Below are positions 45,147 to 57,147 of a stretch of 64,000 bases of DNA, in pieces. The notes under the pieces are model-generated. The model was given only the letters and a program-made list of their open reading frames with translations, was not told where the DNA came from and searched no databases. A program made the translations under genes and the position numbers. Numbering within the stretch: position 1 is the stretch's first letter; each line of letters opens with the position of its first letter. Source of the stretch: Phlebotomus papatasi (lineage: Eukaryota > Arthropoda > Insecta > Diptera > Psychodidae); assembly GCF_024763615.1 (NCBI RefSeq), contig NC_077223.1:99820627-99884626 (forward strand), given 5' to 3'.

Positions 45147-46134
45147 TAGGGGAAAGTGACCATGCTTGATACGATCCAAGCTTGATAATAACTATTTATT
45201 TTCTATGTTAATCAATAGTTATGACTTATCGCAATATATTTCAATAGCTGGTGCTAAGCATCACATTTCCTAAAAAAATTAGGATCCTAGCTCTTTTTTC
45301 CTAGTTTCACGAAGCAAAAATCAAAAATAGGTGCAAAACTGTAATTTTGATACATGATATTTTATAAGTATTTATTAATTAATGTCGCTGTTCAGGAAAA
45401 CTACTATCATAGGCACATAGAGGGTTCATCAGTATTAATATTTACGTAAAAATATTTTTACTTGGGGACACTGTTTTTGTGGGTGGTGACAAATTCATAA
45501 ATTCTACCTGTGTCCATCCTATATTTTAAAAAGGGTCTATGAATGATAATTTAATTGTGGCAACTCTATCATTAGATGTGATTCTTTCATAATTACACCT
45601 ATTATAATCCGCCAATTTTATCGACAATTGACATAGCCTTCAACCCTGTTGCCTGAATTTTAAGGTTGCAGAGTGACATTTTCATGGACTCAAAGTGAAA
45701 AAATGGTTTTCGCTAGTGCCCTAATGTCATAAAAACACGGCTTAGAAAAATTACATAAAAGTGATTTTAAAACTAATAACCAGTCGTACAAACGATTTAA
45801 GCAGATAGATTAGAGTTCAGTCTAAATATTGATGTGCAATTTTTTGTATCCAGTGAAATTTTTGCAGTGAAAATAGGCCTCCGATTTGTCGAATCAATTA
45901 TTATACAGGAAGGCCCCGGACCCGACTTGTATAAAAGTCGCCACTGAATTTTCATTTTCTTCTTGAGGAAAATCTAAGAATTTCCAAGAACTTTCAGAGG
46001 TTGGATTATGAACCTAATAAGTGAGACATTTTTTTGTCATAGTGGAGGAATCGCTTCGGTTTGTGTGTTAATCAGAAAAAAATCACAAACGTTGGACATC
46101 ATTTTACAGTATCAAGCATGGTCACTTTCCCCTA
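45147..46134. mobile_element. 988-bp DNA transposon, copy 2
   Basis: TA-flanked, with 25-bp inverted ends: AGGGGAAAGTGACCATGCTT then GATAC, and GTATCAAGCATGGTCACTTT then CCCCT. Same length and orientation as 26132-27119 and similar throughout, with scattered substitutions. It lies downstream of exon A while copy 1 lies upstream. No transposase frame. Confidence 0.85.
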
Positions 46135-46744
46135 TAGGATTTTTAAGATTTGAAACCCCTATAACTTTGAGAATAATTAACTTTCTGGTATAATATTCAC
46201 AGGGAAGGTAGAGGGTGTCAAGAAGTAACCGAATAGCGAAAAAGCAAATTTTGCCAAAAATCGACTTATTCGACTTATATTCTGACAAGTCGACATAATG
46301 TATGTTTTGCAAGTTTTCAGTAAAAGTTCGTTCAACCCTAGCTAAACACGATAAAATTACATTTGCGTCTAGATTTAGAATGCTCTTCGATATCCAGTTT
46401 AGTTGGTAATGACTTCAAAAATGTTTTAAAATTAAATTTAGAATTCAAATACCATCTAAAAAGAGTATATATTACTAGTGAAAAAACGACTATTTTTCTC
46501 TTACAATATTCTAAATACAGATAAAATGAATTATTTTAACAAACTTGGTTAAAATCTGACATGTTCAACTAGAATAATGTAACAAATAATAAGACAATGG
46601 GACATTACGATGACTATTAACATCCATTAACCTTGGAATTAAACCAATATGTCAAGGATTTACATTTAGCCGATGCACTTAAGAAACTGAATAAATGGTT
46701 TCAAGTATTCTAAAGATTCAAATGGACTCGAGAGTATTAAGTCT

Positions 46745-47425
46745 GTAAAATTTAGCAATAAATATTTATTTAAAACTATCATGCACTGAAGGCTTATGAT
46801 CACTGTAAAGGCATTTTCCATAAATTTGCTTTACTTGATCCTTTACAGCCATATTTCACATGTTAAATATTTTCGAGGATCAGTCTGAGTCGATTTGGGC
46901 ACTAAACCTTATCATCTGTATATTAGGGCCCAAATAGACTCAGGCTGATCCTCGAGTATATTAACGAGAATATTATTTATTATCGAATTTTAAAAACTAA
47001 ATACTCTCGAGGATCAGCCTGGGTCTATTTAGGTCTGTACGCTGTTCTTCTTAATAATAAGCTCAATTGGTGGAGCACTCGTCTAGTTAACGTAAAATTT
47101 AGCAATAAATATTTATTTAAAACTATCATGCACTGACTGAGGGCTTATGTTCACTGATTAGAGGTCCTTTCCATAAGTTTGCTTTAGCTGATCATTTACA
47201 GCTACATTTCACATGTTAAATATTCTCGAGGATCAACCTGAGTCTATTTGGGCACTAATCCTTCTCATCTGTATTAAGGCCTAAATTGACTCAGGCTGAC
47301 CCTCGAGAATATTATTCATTATTGAATTTTAAAAACTAAATACTCTCGAGGATCAGCCTGGGTCTATTTGGGTCTGTACGCTGTTCTACTTAATAATAAA
47401 CTCAATTGGTAGAGTATTCGTCTAG
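46745..47425. repeat. 347-bp tandem duplication of repeat family D
   Basis: Unit 1 is 46745-47091 and unit 2 runs from 47092 to about 47425. Each contains CTCGAGGATCAGCCTGGGTC and its reverse complement (GACTCAGGCTGACCCTCGAG type), so each unit is itself partly palindromic. Each also ends in a tRNA-like SINE head (CTCAATTGGTGGAGCACTCG in unit 1). The units differ by scattered changes, so the duplication is not very recent. Confidence 0.75.
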
Positions 47426-47560
47426 ATCCTGTGTGGAGGCATGAATTTTTCCTATCTCTACTCCGGAGAAAACTGAATGATTTGAGTGTCATTTTCTCTG
47501 ATTGACAATTCTCTGTATATAAATACAATGAATATTGAACATAAAGTTCACGAAATTCGC
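47399..47560 (+). repeat. tRNA-derived SINE copy with deleted T arm
   Basis: Head CTCAATTGGTAGAGTATTCG then TCTAG is followed directly by CCTGTGTGGAGGCATGAATT and the SINE tail (GATTTGAGTGTCA ... AACATAAAGTTCACG). Compared with 23246-23430, the anticodon 3' strand and most of the T arm are missing. Confidence 0.65.
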
Positions 47561-47563
47561 TTA

Positions 47564-47711
47564 ATGCCTAACGCACAATAATTTTTGTTTTGTAAACATG
47601 TTTTTGAAATTTCAATGAGAGTAAGTGAGATCTAGATCTAGGTATCTCGCTCGCTCTCATAGATAATTTTGAAAGCAAATTTGCAAACAAATGTTGTTGT
47701 ATGCCGGGCAT
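47564..47711. mobile_element. Palindromic MITE centred on CTAGATCTAG
   Basis: The arms ATGCCTAACGCACAATAATT...GAGAGTAAGTGAGAT and ATCTCGCTCGCTCTC...GTATGCCGGGCAT are imperfect reverse complements over about 68 bp around CTAGATCTAG. It lies directly after the SINE copy. Confidence 0.55.
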
Positions 47712-50317
47712 AAATCTTTAATGGTTAATGCAGATTGGCTGTCAAAAGAGTGAGTTGAGACACAAACCAGAAAATATTAAACTTGATCTTCAATTCAAAT
47801 AATATTTTTCCATGTATTGTATTTTATACTTCTGTGTTTTTAATAATTTATTAATAAAAATTGAGTTAGCACTGATGACTAGAGCTCATGGTGCGTGTCT
47901 TAGCTAATAAGATTTATTTTCTGACTATTTATTATTTTTAAATTTATCTTTTTTATACTTATTATTATTTGTGTTTTATTAAAAGGTAAATTAATACGTA
48001 TTTTCTTAATATTGTATTTACATTTATATAGTAAAAAATCTAATGATACAGAATTAAATAATGAACTAAAAATATTAAAAAAAAAAATAAATCTAATTAT
48101 TTAAAGTATTCATTGCGTATTCTGAAGTACTACATCAAATCGTATGGAACAATAATAGGTAGAAAAACTTCAAATCAAAGTCTTTGCGATTATCTAAGAC
48201 ATATACCATAAAAAACAGTCATTTACATAGTTGTCTATGTATATATTTTCCATAAAAACTGAAATATTGAACATTTTCTTTACTCAAAACTCATAAAAAT
48301 GGAAAAAATAGGAATGTACAAAAGTTTTGATTCACACTAAACACCACATAACGAATTTATCCTATTGTGATTTCTATACGGTTTTCTGATTTGTGTCTTT
48401 GCTTACTGTCTTTTTTTTTTAATTTTGATTGTGAATGTGCATAGTAACACTGGAAAAATAATAGGATCAAATTTATCCTTTTGCAAAGGATGGATCAAAT
48501 TAACATGTTTGTTGACGCATGGCAACATTAGCATCTCCAATGTTCTATTATGATAAATGTGCATTCAGAGTTCGGAATTTGATCCACCTCTTGCAAAAGG
48601 ATCAAATTTGGATCAATTTGATCCTTTTATTTTTACCAGTGAAAGAATAAATTCAACAGTGATTGTTGATGAATTTTGAATCTGGTCATAATTAGAATCC
48701 CATCTATTACAAAGTAAAAACACCTCTATCTTGGTCCTTCAAGTTGAATTAAGTATGAGGCATAGGCGGGAGGATATCTTAGTGATGATATGAGGGCAGC
48801 AGAAATAGAAGTAATTGATTACTATATCCAATTAATTGACTCAATTTGGTATTCACATCTCGGATCTCTCAACAGGCACTTTTGATATCTCCATATGGTG
48901 ATTTTATTTCATTACTCATCGCTCGATACCACGCATTTCATTAAAAGATTTTCATTATAAAATATCATTTCAATACAATGTTGAAATTGGTAGCTATTAT
49001 TTGATCCCCAAGAGAGTCAAGTTTTAAGTGTTGTTTCGCCAGAGACAAGAGACATTCATATAAGAAATAGCACATCTTTTAGCGTCACTTTGAGCAACTT
49101 CTTGCACGAATATCGCGCGATTGGGGTTATTCAGCATTTATTTATTTTTCAATAAATTAAACACAATAAAATATACTACCTGACACTCGATACTGATAAG
49201 AGGGAGTCGTTGTTAGCTGTTGTATAAGATTGTAAAATAGTGATTTTATATTTTGTTAAATTTGCACTTTTCTGATTAAAAGTCCGACCATAAATGTTGC
49301 TGATGGTGTTGAACGAAACACCAGTGCCGAACTGGGAGAGAATCTTCTTTTAGAGACAATGTACAAGTCAATAACATTAAACATTGCTATATCTGCAGTG
49401 AAAAAAAATAATAATCTACTTAAAAAAAAACAAATAAAATTTATTTGAAAGTGTTTTTCTCTAAAATATTTGAAATTAATATTTTTAAATCATAAACTTG
49501 GCTTATTAATTATGAAAATTCTCTAACAAAAACAGATAATAATTTTTATATTATTAAATTGAATCTATCAATCAAGTTATTAAACTAAAATAAATCAAAT
49601 TAAAACCCAAAAAGCTTCTAGGTCCTTTATATTCTTCTTGGAGCTTGTCGGGTTTTTATCTGTTCCAACAGCCTGGTGTGATTTATTTAAATTAAAAATG
49701 AATAGAATTTATTATTGAAAAAATAAGACAAACCACGTAGAATTCTATTTAATTTAACGATTTTTTCTATCCTTTAAAACCAAATAATGCTTATGAAATC
49801 TAAGCCTGGAAATAAAAAGAGTCCTGTTAATGGAAACTTTATTTAACTTCCTTATTCTTTATATTTAAAAAGTTTTTTTTAATATAAAAAAATCAAAATT
49901 ATTAAAATCTTTATATTATTAAAAATATGTCAGAAACAAAGTTGTTTTTTTGTAATAAATATATTACGTACTATGGTATTTCATGTCTGTTATGGTTTCG
50001 ACATTTAAAAACAAAATGCTGAAATAATAAAAGAAATCTCATGATCGATGTAAATAATATTTTTAATCCAATATTTCAATACCTGTAGCCCCTGTAGCAC
50101 AACTATCCTAAAGGATCCCAATGGGAATCCCAAAAGATATTGTAATCCCAAATGGTTCCCAGGTTTCTCAATGGGGATACCAATAATGGAGTGTAAGCAA
50201 AACCAAATCAATCCCATAGGGATCTCAATGGTGAATGAAATATCAAAAGAACAATAGAGAATTCCAATAATGGTAGAAATTTTTAATTCAACTTAGAAAA
50301 ATATTAAAAATTGCCTA
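47712..50317. other. Non-coding intron sequence
   Basis: 47860-48450 and 49380-49950 are very AT-rich. 48650-49330 is more complex and looks unique. 50095-50225 contains several CCCAATGGGA/TCCCATAGGGAT-type short motifs in both orientations (for example TCCCAATGGGAATCCCAA), an old foldback or a simple repeat. No gene recognised. Confidence 0.5.
48448..48641. mobile_element. MITE with CACTGG ends (GGATCAAATT)
   Basis: Left CACTGGAAAAATAATAGGAT then CAAATT and right AATTTGATCCTTTTATTTTT then ACCAGTG are inverted over about 26 bp. Further GGATCAAATT copies occur inside in both orientations. 194 bp, no coding capacity. Confidence 0.7.
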
Positions 50318-50522
50318 TAGGGGGAAGCGGGGCACCTTTAAAATTGGATTTTTTTCACATATTTTTAAATAAAATTGAGCCTTATCATGATATAATTTAG
50401 CAGCACAGACAGATTGAGAAGCTAAATTGCATTATGATATGGCTCAGTTCCTCATAAATATAGGAGAAAAATTCTAATTTCAAAGGTGCCCCACTTTCAA
50501 AAGTGTCCCAATTCGCCCCTTA
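50318..50522. mobile_element. MITE with GGGGGAAGCGGGGCACCTTT ends
   Basis: Left end GGGGGAAGCGGGGCACCTTT then AAAATT; right end AATTTCAAAGGTGCCCCACT with an extra segment before CGCCCCTTA. The inverted match is good over about 25 bp, with an insertion in the right end. Confidence 0.55.
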
Positions 50523-51574
50523 AGTTTCTTTTCTCAGTGCGCTTTTCTAAACAACAGCAGATACAACAATTGTTTATACATCTAACAGTCAACTTTTAGG
50601 AATATTTCTTATCAATGCAATGAAAATTTATTGTTTTCTACTTTGTCTTCTTTCTATTTTCCGGGAAATTGAGCTTCTTATTGAAAGTTTTTTTTTCAGC
50701 TTGTGATCTTGAGACCCTGTTTATTCAAATAAACACAGAAAAGGCATGTTAATAGAGTACAATATACTTCCTTTGCTGTATCGTCGAACACTGTTGCCTT
50801 CGAACTGTGGAGTATTTCTTGCATTTTGGATTAATTTTCTCCACTGTGTGTGAAATCCAATGAAAAAAAAACACAAGATAAGAAGTGTCTCTCCTATAAT
50901 ATTTTCCATTAACAAGAAACTGGTGATAGGCAATACCAGCCCAGTGTCGTCTTTCCTTCTCCACCACTCTATCACTCATTTACATGCAACTTTTGATACT
51001 CTCCTCCAGTAATGTTAAATGGCACATAAGAGAGAAGATATGAAGGAAAAAAAAAGTCCCAATAGACCATGTGGTAGAAGCGTACTATCGTGAAAATAAA
51101 TGTTAACTTGTAATGAAATTTGTTATTCGGCTTCAAATTGATTTCCATAAGTCAGCGTTCATTGAAATAAATCACAAACATTCTTTTCAGACATACCAAC
51201 ATTACGATAACACACAGCTTGACCTCTTGACACTTGTCTCACCAAACACCACTTTTACTCACAGTCTTTCCATTTCGGTGCCTTTTTTTCTGGTGGTTTT
51301 GTAGGCAAGAGAAAATTTATGAAGATTATTTTAAATTACATCGAAAATTACATGGGTGGAACATTTGATTAAATTCCCGATGTTTGGGAGAAAAAGAATG
51401 TCTCCCAGTCAAATGATTTATGTGATGAAATGCCGAGATTTGTGTTTTTCTTTCTAAATAATAGAGAACGATTCACTATAGAAACTATTCGAAAGTTCAG
51501 TAAATAATTCTGATTCTAAATTCCATGTGAAAAATTTGTTGAAGATGCGAACCCCAGGGTACAGCTGTTTTTAA
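50523..51574. other. Apparently unique intron sequence
   Basis: 50690-51000 and 51110-51330 are less AT-rich with short frames on both strands (50721-50975 minus, 50749-50979 minus, 51113-51304 plus), none recognisable. No repeat ends were seen. Confidence 0.45.
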
Positions 51575-51591
51575 AAGTATTTTACTTTTTG

Positions 51592-53066
51592 GCAAGGGGG
51601 AGATATTGGGGTTGGAAGTGGTGTACAGTTGAAAATGAAGTGCTTGGAAGTCTTTGGAAGTGGAAGTGCCCGATTATAAAGTCTTTTCTGCTTAATTCCA
51701 TATTTTTCAGACTACGCTACTCTTAGTTAAGATTTTTAATTCGAATGGCAGTGTAATTTGAAAAGATCTTTTTTGACATTTTACAAATTCGGTTATGGCT
51801 ATGAAATGGAGCAAATATGCTCAAATTTATTACAGCTTAATTTGTGTTGTAATTTTTCCGAGGAAATATTCAGCTGAATAATAGTTTTCTGACTTTGAAA
51901 AAATTTGACATATATTTTTTTTAATAATTTATTGTAATATGTATTGGATGATTGCATAAATTCGTGGGACTTTTTCGCAAATGTAGTTAAGGGGTATCCC
52001 ATAGAACATATCCACCATTTTTTGTAAGATTTTAAGTGTATTTACGTCTCTTCAAAAGTATTCTTCAAAAAGGTCGATTTGTGCTTTTGAGAACTTTCAC
52101 AAAATGAGAAACGAAAAGGAACATTTGTAATATTTAATGTTTGCATAATTTTAAATAAATCTAAGTGATGGACTTCCGTAAAAAAAACATTTTAGAGGTT
52201 TATTTAGATCGTGTCCTTGCTCTAAAGATGATTAAAAGTGGCTTTGAAAATTTCGAAATAGGGATTTATCCTTCGAAATATTAATTCTATTTTAAACGGT
52301 CTCTAATATTTATGGCCATAGTGTGAGTATCCTAGTGGAGGAAAATTTTTCGATAACAATTGAAGAGATTATTAATATCCTGGAAAATAATTTTGGAAAA
52401 ATTTCTCTAATACAACAGTAACGGAAAAAGTCCTGCAAAAAATAGCCAAGCGTGTAGCAAAAGTTAATTAGCAATCACTAAAAACCTTTCCCAAGAGTGC
52501 AAAACGTTTCAATTCTAAAGAATTTTGGAACCAGGGAGAGAATCAAGCTTAATAAAATGTGAAGATACATCTGAAATGCTGAATTAGTTGTTGCACTCGT
52601 ACTTTTGGATTCTTACAGACTTTTCAGCACAGCATCAATAATTGCAAACGACAATACATTTTTTTAGAGACTCTATCTTCCAAAAGTAGCTTCACTGGTC
52701 TATTAGGAAAATTCAAAATATGTTGATACCCTTTCGTAAAACAAAGATAATATTAAAGTACTGAAAGTATGCAAGTGCAAGAATATCTGTCGCTAGAAAT
52801 TCAAAATATAATATAAGCAAAATGTTAGAAGTATGCGGAATAATAAATTTCTTGAGATATTTTTTTTCAAGTTTTCCCAATTAGATTTCTCATAATATTA
52901 AATAAATTATTGATTAGTAAGTGTAAGAAGTGCATGAAGTGCTGGAAGTATTGCAGCATTTTCGAGATTGTTGCGAATTTTTGGAAGTGCGCAGGGCTAT
53001 TCAATGCAAATTGTGGAAGTGCCTGGAAGTGGTGTACACATTTTCACCCTAATATCTCCCCCTTGC
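51592..53066. repeat. Region bounded by inverted GCAAGGGGGAGATATT and GGAAGT clusters
   Basis: A 21-bp segment GCAAGGGGGAGATATT-GGGGT (51592-51612) is repeated in reverse complement at 53046-53066 with one mismatch. Next to each, but in the same orientation, is GGAAGTGGTGTACA (51614-51627 and 53025-53038). GGAAGT occurs four times at 51614-51667 and four times at 52944-53030. The interior is AT-rich and non-coding. It may be a 1.47-kb transposon with unusual ends, or two separate copies of a GGAAGT-rich repeat. Confidence 0.5.
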
Positions 53067-53099
53067 TTTTTGGAGTATATCAACATTTTAACTTTAACA

Positions 53100-53800
53100 A
53101 TATTTTCAAATATATTTTAACAAAAACAAAAAAAAATAAAATATAACAAAGTAAAATATGTTCGAAATATTTAGATATTGTCTTTACTTAAAAAACGTAT
53201 AGCTAATAAAGTTTAATGCAAATTAAAAATTCTAATCCTAAATATTTGCTAAAAATAAAATCACGCTAAACACATTTAAACCTAGATAATTTGTATCGAA
53301 AGTTCTTAATTGAGAAAATCCCTATTCAACTTTATTCCGAACAATTCATATTTAGTTATTTTGTGCTATAAAACATTTTATAAATTCATTTTATAATTTT
53401 TTCTCTTGTGGTTTCATGTGCGAAATATTTTCGAAAACAATAAAATTGCCATAGACATAATAAATTTTAAACTTTCAAAAAATTTAAAACACAAAAACAA
53501 AAACAAATGCTTTTAATTTCGTTTAATTTACGGTTTCAAAATTTGTTTCAAAATTTCGATATTGAGAAAATTCCCAGTCATCATTATTTCGAATAATTCA
53601 TACTTATCTTGTTTTATAAAATCTTTAATAAAAAACCCTCTTGTAACCCCATGTTCGAAATATTTTCAAAAATAATAAAATTTCTATACAGATAAGTTTT
53701 AACCTTCAAAAAATTATACAAAAACAAGTGCTTTTAATTTAGATTAACTTTCGAAAAAAAGTTTCGAATTCGAATTATTCCTTTTGCAAGTTTAGTTTCC
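53100..53800. repeat. Diverged ~240-260-bp tandem repeat upstream of exon B
   Basis: The segment TTCGAAATATTTTC recurs at about 53161 (partial), 53420 and 53653. It is preceded by AATTCATA-TTA-TTTTGT-TATAAA and followed by CTTTCAAAAAATT and an A-rich run in the second and third copies. Period is about 233-260 bp and identity is modest. Confidence 0.5.
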
Positions 53801-54030
53801 ATTTAAATTCCAATTTGTCCACTTCGATTTGCGAGTTTCAACTTCTTGGAGACTTACCGAAAATCGAAATTTGAAACTAAAGTATCGCCAATGATCAAGC
53901 AACAAATACATATACTTTCGGTTTTCCGAACACTCTTGAAATATAATTTCAAGTGGATTTATAACTCTTTAGAACCAAAAAGTTTCTTAAATGTTTCAAA
54001 CCTAACGTAAGGGTCTTATTCGTTTTCTAG

Positions 54031-54140
54031 GCAGGAGCTCTGGAACTGAAAGAAAATTTAGCAGCTGGAGGAACTCCATGGCCCTACCCTGCGGTTTATC
54101 ATTCCTACGAAGCGGCGTTTGCCGGATACCCCTTCAATGG
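54031..54140 (+). CDS. mirr: Iroquois homeobox protein, internal exon B (probable mirror)
   Basis: This 110-bp exon encodes 36 residues plus the first two bases of a Gly codon (phase 0 in, phase 2 out). Acceptor TTTTCTAG precedes it and donor GTAAGTG follows. The peptide holds ELKENLAAG (residues 4-12), PWPYP, and YHSYEAAFAGYPFN at its end. These are the conserved blocks lying just N-terminal to the TALE homeodomain in fly mirror, so the next exon should start within the Gly-Tyr-Gly segment leading into the homeodomain. It follows exon A in frame. The diagnostic PWPYP and AAFAGYPFNG strings are typical of mirror rather than araucan or caupolican as I recall them. G+C is lower than in exon A but well above the intron. 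No homeodomain codons were found after it in this window. Confidence 0.9.
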
Positions 54141-55260
54141 GTAAGTGTATCAATTTTCCATTCAAAAAGATTTTCCTAGCCACACCAGGGCAGACTCATT
54201 GACTTCCACTGGGCTTCGCTTAAGATAGAAAATTGTCTACCGAAATCGTGTATTTTAGGAAGTTATTTTTACATTCTCTATCGCCAAGACACATTTCGAT
54301 TTTTTTTCTGGTCCAACTTGAATTGTGAGGCAAAAGAGCGATGGAGAAAAAAATGCTGAAAAATTATTGTTGAAAATGTTCTTTTAATTGCGGAAACATT
54401 TGTGTGTGAAAATAACAAATTGGTGTGGATTGATTTGGGTTTTCAACTCATCATATTACTTGGGGAGGGAGGTTCTTTTTTTCCTTTTTGCCTGGTCTTT
54501 TTTTCTACTCCCCGTAAGTCTTTTGGGAGAAAACTTGTGTATTTTCTTACCATTTGTACATGCAATATCGATTCTTGGGGTCTCATGGTAAAAAAGAGAA
54601 GATACACAAGGCATTGGAACATGAATTTATGTCACCAATGAGTCACTTGAAGACTCTCTTCGTGGTAATTCATGAGACGAATAATATTTTATTGTTGGCG
54701 ATGAAGAAAAGTTGCAGGATGTACGATAAAATCTGTCACGTCTGTTTGTAATAAACGAAATGATTTCTTTTGTATATGCGATAAATATTATATCCACACG
54801 ACAGGAGGTGATGAGAAATAAATTATTGAGAGATTTGACTAAAAGACGAATGACTATGGATCCAACCATTATAATTATTTCCAAATTTCTTTCATATAAT
54901 ACTAAAATCCGTGATTTGAATGTCTATTTAGATAGTTGAAATATTTGGCAATATCGACGAAATATTGCCAAAGTTTGTATGTTTTATTGATTTATTTCAA
55001 GGGCTGATAACTTCTATTTAAAAGTTTGAACGTTTGAACTTTCCCATAAGAAATTCATAAAATATTTAGTTGTTATCAACAATATCTTAAGACAAAAACA
55101 TTTTAATCATCCCTAAATTTAGTTACTTGAACTAAGTATCATTAAAATACAAATTTTGGAAATAGAGCCCTTATTTGAGTTATATGCATGCAACAGAAAT
55201 ATGAAAACGATTTAAAAAGAAAATAACTGTAAGTTAATCTAAAACATTTTTACTAAAATA

Positions 55261-55703
55261 TAGGGTAAGTGTGCCAAATTTCGGCATAAGTTGCATCCAA
55301 GCGCAAAAGTCTCAAGTTTGAAATGTAATATTTTTGATACAAATTGATTTTCTTGTTACTTGTTTTTAAAGAGTGTTGTTTGAAACCTTATAGACAGTTT
55401 ACCGTCTTTATTTTCTCTTAAATCATTCTTAATACATTTTGAAATATATAAAATGTAGGCACAGCTTTGGTGGCCTATTTCGGTCACCTTCATTCTCTTA
55501 GTTTCTTGTCCTTCCGGAATTCTTCCAATACAATGTCTGTTTCACATCATCTTATTTATCGGAGCGACATTTCTTGTAATTTTTTTACATTTCTTTTTTC
55601 TTACAATTTTTGGAGTATGCAAAAACTAAAAATTCATGGAAATTTGAGGAACAAAAAAGTGTCCGAAATTACAAACTGACCGGAATTTGGTACATTTACC
55701 CTG
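55261..55703. mobile_element. MITE with AGGGTAAGTGTGCCAAATTTC ends
   Basis: Left AGGGTAAGTGTGCCAAATTT then CGG and right CCGGAATTTGGTACATTTAC then CCT are inverted over about 23 bp. TA precedes the left end; the right side reads TGA. About 440 bp; the frame at 55467-55679 lies inside it and is not a transposase. Confidence 0.65.
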
Positions 55704-55755
55704 AAGTATTTTAAAATTCCAAAATAGAATCCCTAACAATTTCAAGACTCACAAA

Positions 55756-57118
55756 GGAGAATGGTCAAAAGTATATGGGCGCTGGTCCCGGAATCGCCAC
55801 AAACGAGAGTAGGCGCATTTTGTAGGTACTGATATAAGATTGAAAAATTGCCGGGACCCAGGACGATAAACGTTGGGAGTCCTTCTAAAATGGCCTTTAT
55901 CCTTCCGAAAAATCGCTGTTTTGACTACGAATTACGCAAGAACGACTAAAGCGATCTTGATGAAATTCGGTATAGAGTCAGTATATGACTTAAAGTTTTT
56001 ATCCATGCATAACACCCTCTCCCCCCACCCTCCATTCTGACAGCCCCCATACAAAATGGGGGCACTTTACCTTATAACTCCTTTGTAAGACGATGTAGAA
56101 AGCTGAAATTCGACAAGGGAACAAAGCTTAGGGAAGACTTTTAAACCATGTATAATATCTCCCTCCTCTGTCCCCCTTTCTGGTAGCCCTCATACAAAAT
56201 GAGAGCATTTCACCTTATAACTCCTTTCTGAGAAAAGATAGAAAGTTGAAATACAGCTTGGGAACAAGTCTTAAAGAAGACTTTTTAACCATACTGCCCA
56301 AACTCTTCGTCCATCACCCCTTCTGGTAACCTCCATACAAAATGAGAGCATTTCACCTTATAACTCCTTTCTAAGAGGAGGCAGAAAGCTGTAATTCGAC
56401 TAGATGTCTATAAATGCATATAAAATCTAGAAAATTATTGTTAACGTTATTAGTTATTCATTTTTTTCATTCTTTTACAAACCAACTACTTCTTCTCAGA
56501 AAGGAGGTCAAAATGTTCTCATTTTGTATGGGATTACTAGAAGGGGTGGTGGAGGAGCGGGTTAACATGTATAGTTGAAAAGTCGTCCATAAGTTTTGTT
56601 CCCTTGTTGAATATCAGCTTTCTACATCGTCTTAGAAAGGAGTTATAAGGTAAAGTGCCTCCATTTTGTATGGGGGCTGTCAGAATGGAGGGTGGGGGGA
56701 AAGGGTGTTATGCATGAATAAAAACTTTAAGTCATACACTGACTCTATACCGAATTTCATCAAGATCGCTTTAGTCGTTCTTGCGTAATTCGTAGTCAAA
56801 ACAATGATTTTTCGGAAGGATAAGGGCCTCTTTTACAAGGACTTCCAACGTTTATCGTCCTGGGTCCCGGCATTTTTCTCAACCTTATATCAATATCTTT
56901 AAAATGCGTCTACTCTAATGTTTGTATGAAGATGAACCAGCGCCCATATACTTTTGATCATTCTTCATCATTGTGAAAAATAGTTTTTGTGCTCTAGAAC
57001 TGTTCCTCCATGGTTTAGAACATTGATCCCAGAACAAAAGTTGTTACCTATACTAATGTCTATCCAATGACATAAGTCCCGTTTGTGGCGATTCCGGGAC
57101 CGGATTTGACCATTCTCC
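55756..57118. mobile_element. 1.36-kb foldback element with internal repeats
   Basis: Tips GGAGAATGGTCAAA / TTTGACCATTCTCC. Long arms (about 55756-56160 and 56590-56975) are inverted at high similarity, for example CGCTTTAGTCGTTCTTGCGT in the right arm against its complement in the left. In the middle, a unit of about 120 bp containing CATACAAAATGAGAGCATTT and CACCTTATAACTCCTTTCT recurs three times in the left half and twice inverted in the right half. Near the right tip the segment GTTTGTGGCGATTCCGGGAC appears separated from the rest of the arm by about 110 bp of extra sequence. No coding capacity. Confidence 0.8.
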
Positions 57119-57147
57119 TTTTTTAAACTTAATTAATTTAGGTAGTA

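Larger units (their letters stand above)
36149..54030 (+). other. mirr: Intron of the Iroquois gene (17.9 kb, phase 0)
   Basis: It begins GTAAGTTAAC after exon A and ends TTATTCGTTTTCTAG before exon B. Joining the exons keeps the frame (…STP then AGALELKEN…), which matches the family's order of conserved blocks. The intron holds at least ten transposon copies, a palindrome repeat cluster and several unique stretches, listed separately. No other gene was recognised inside it. Confidence 0.85.
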
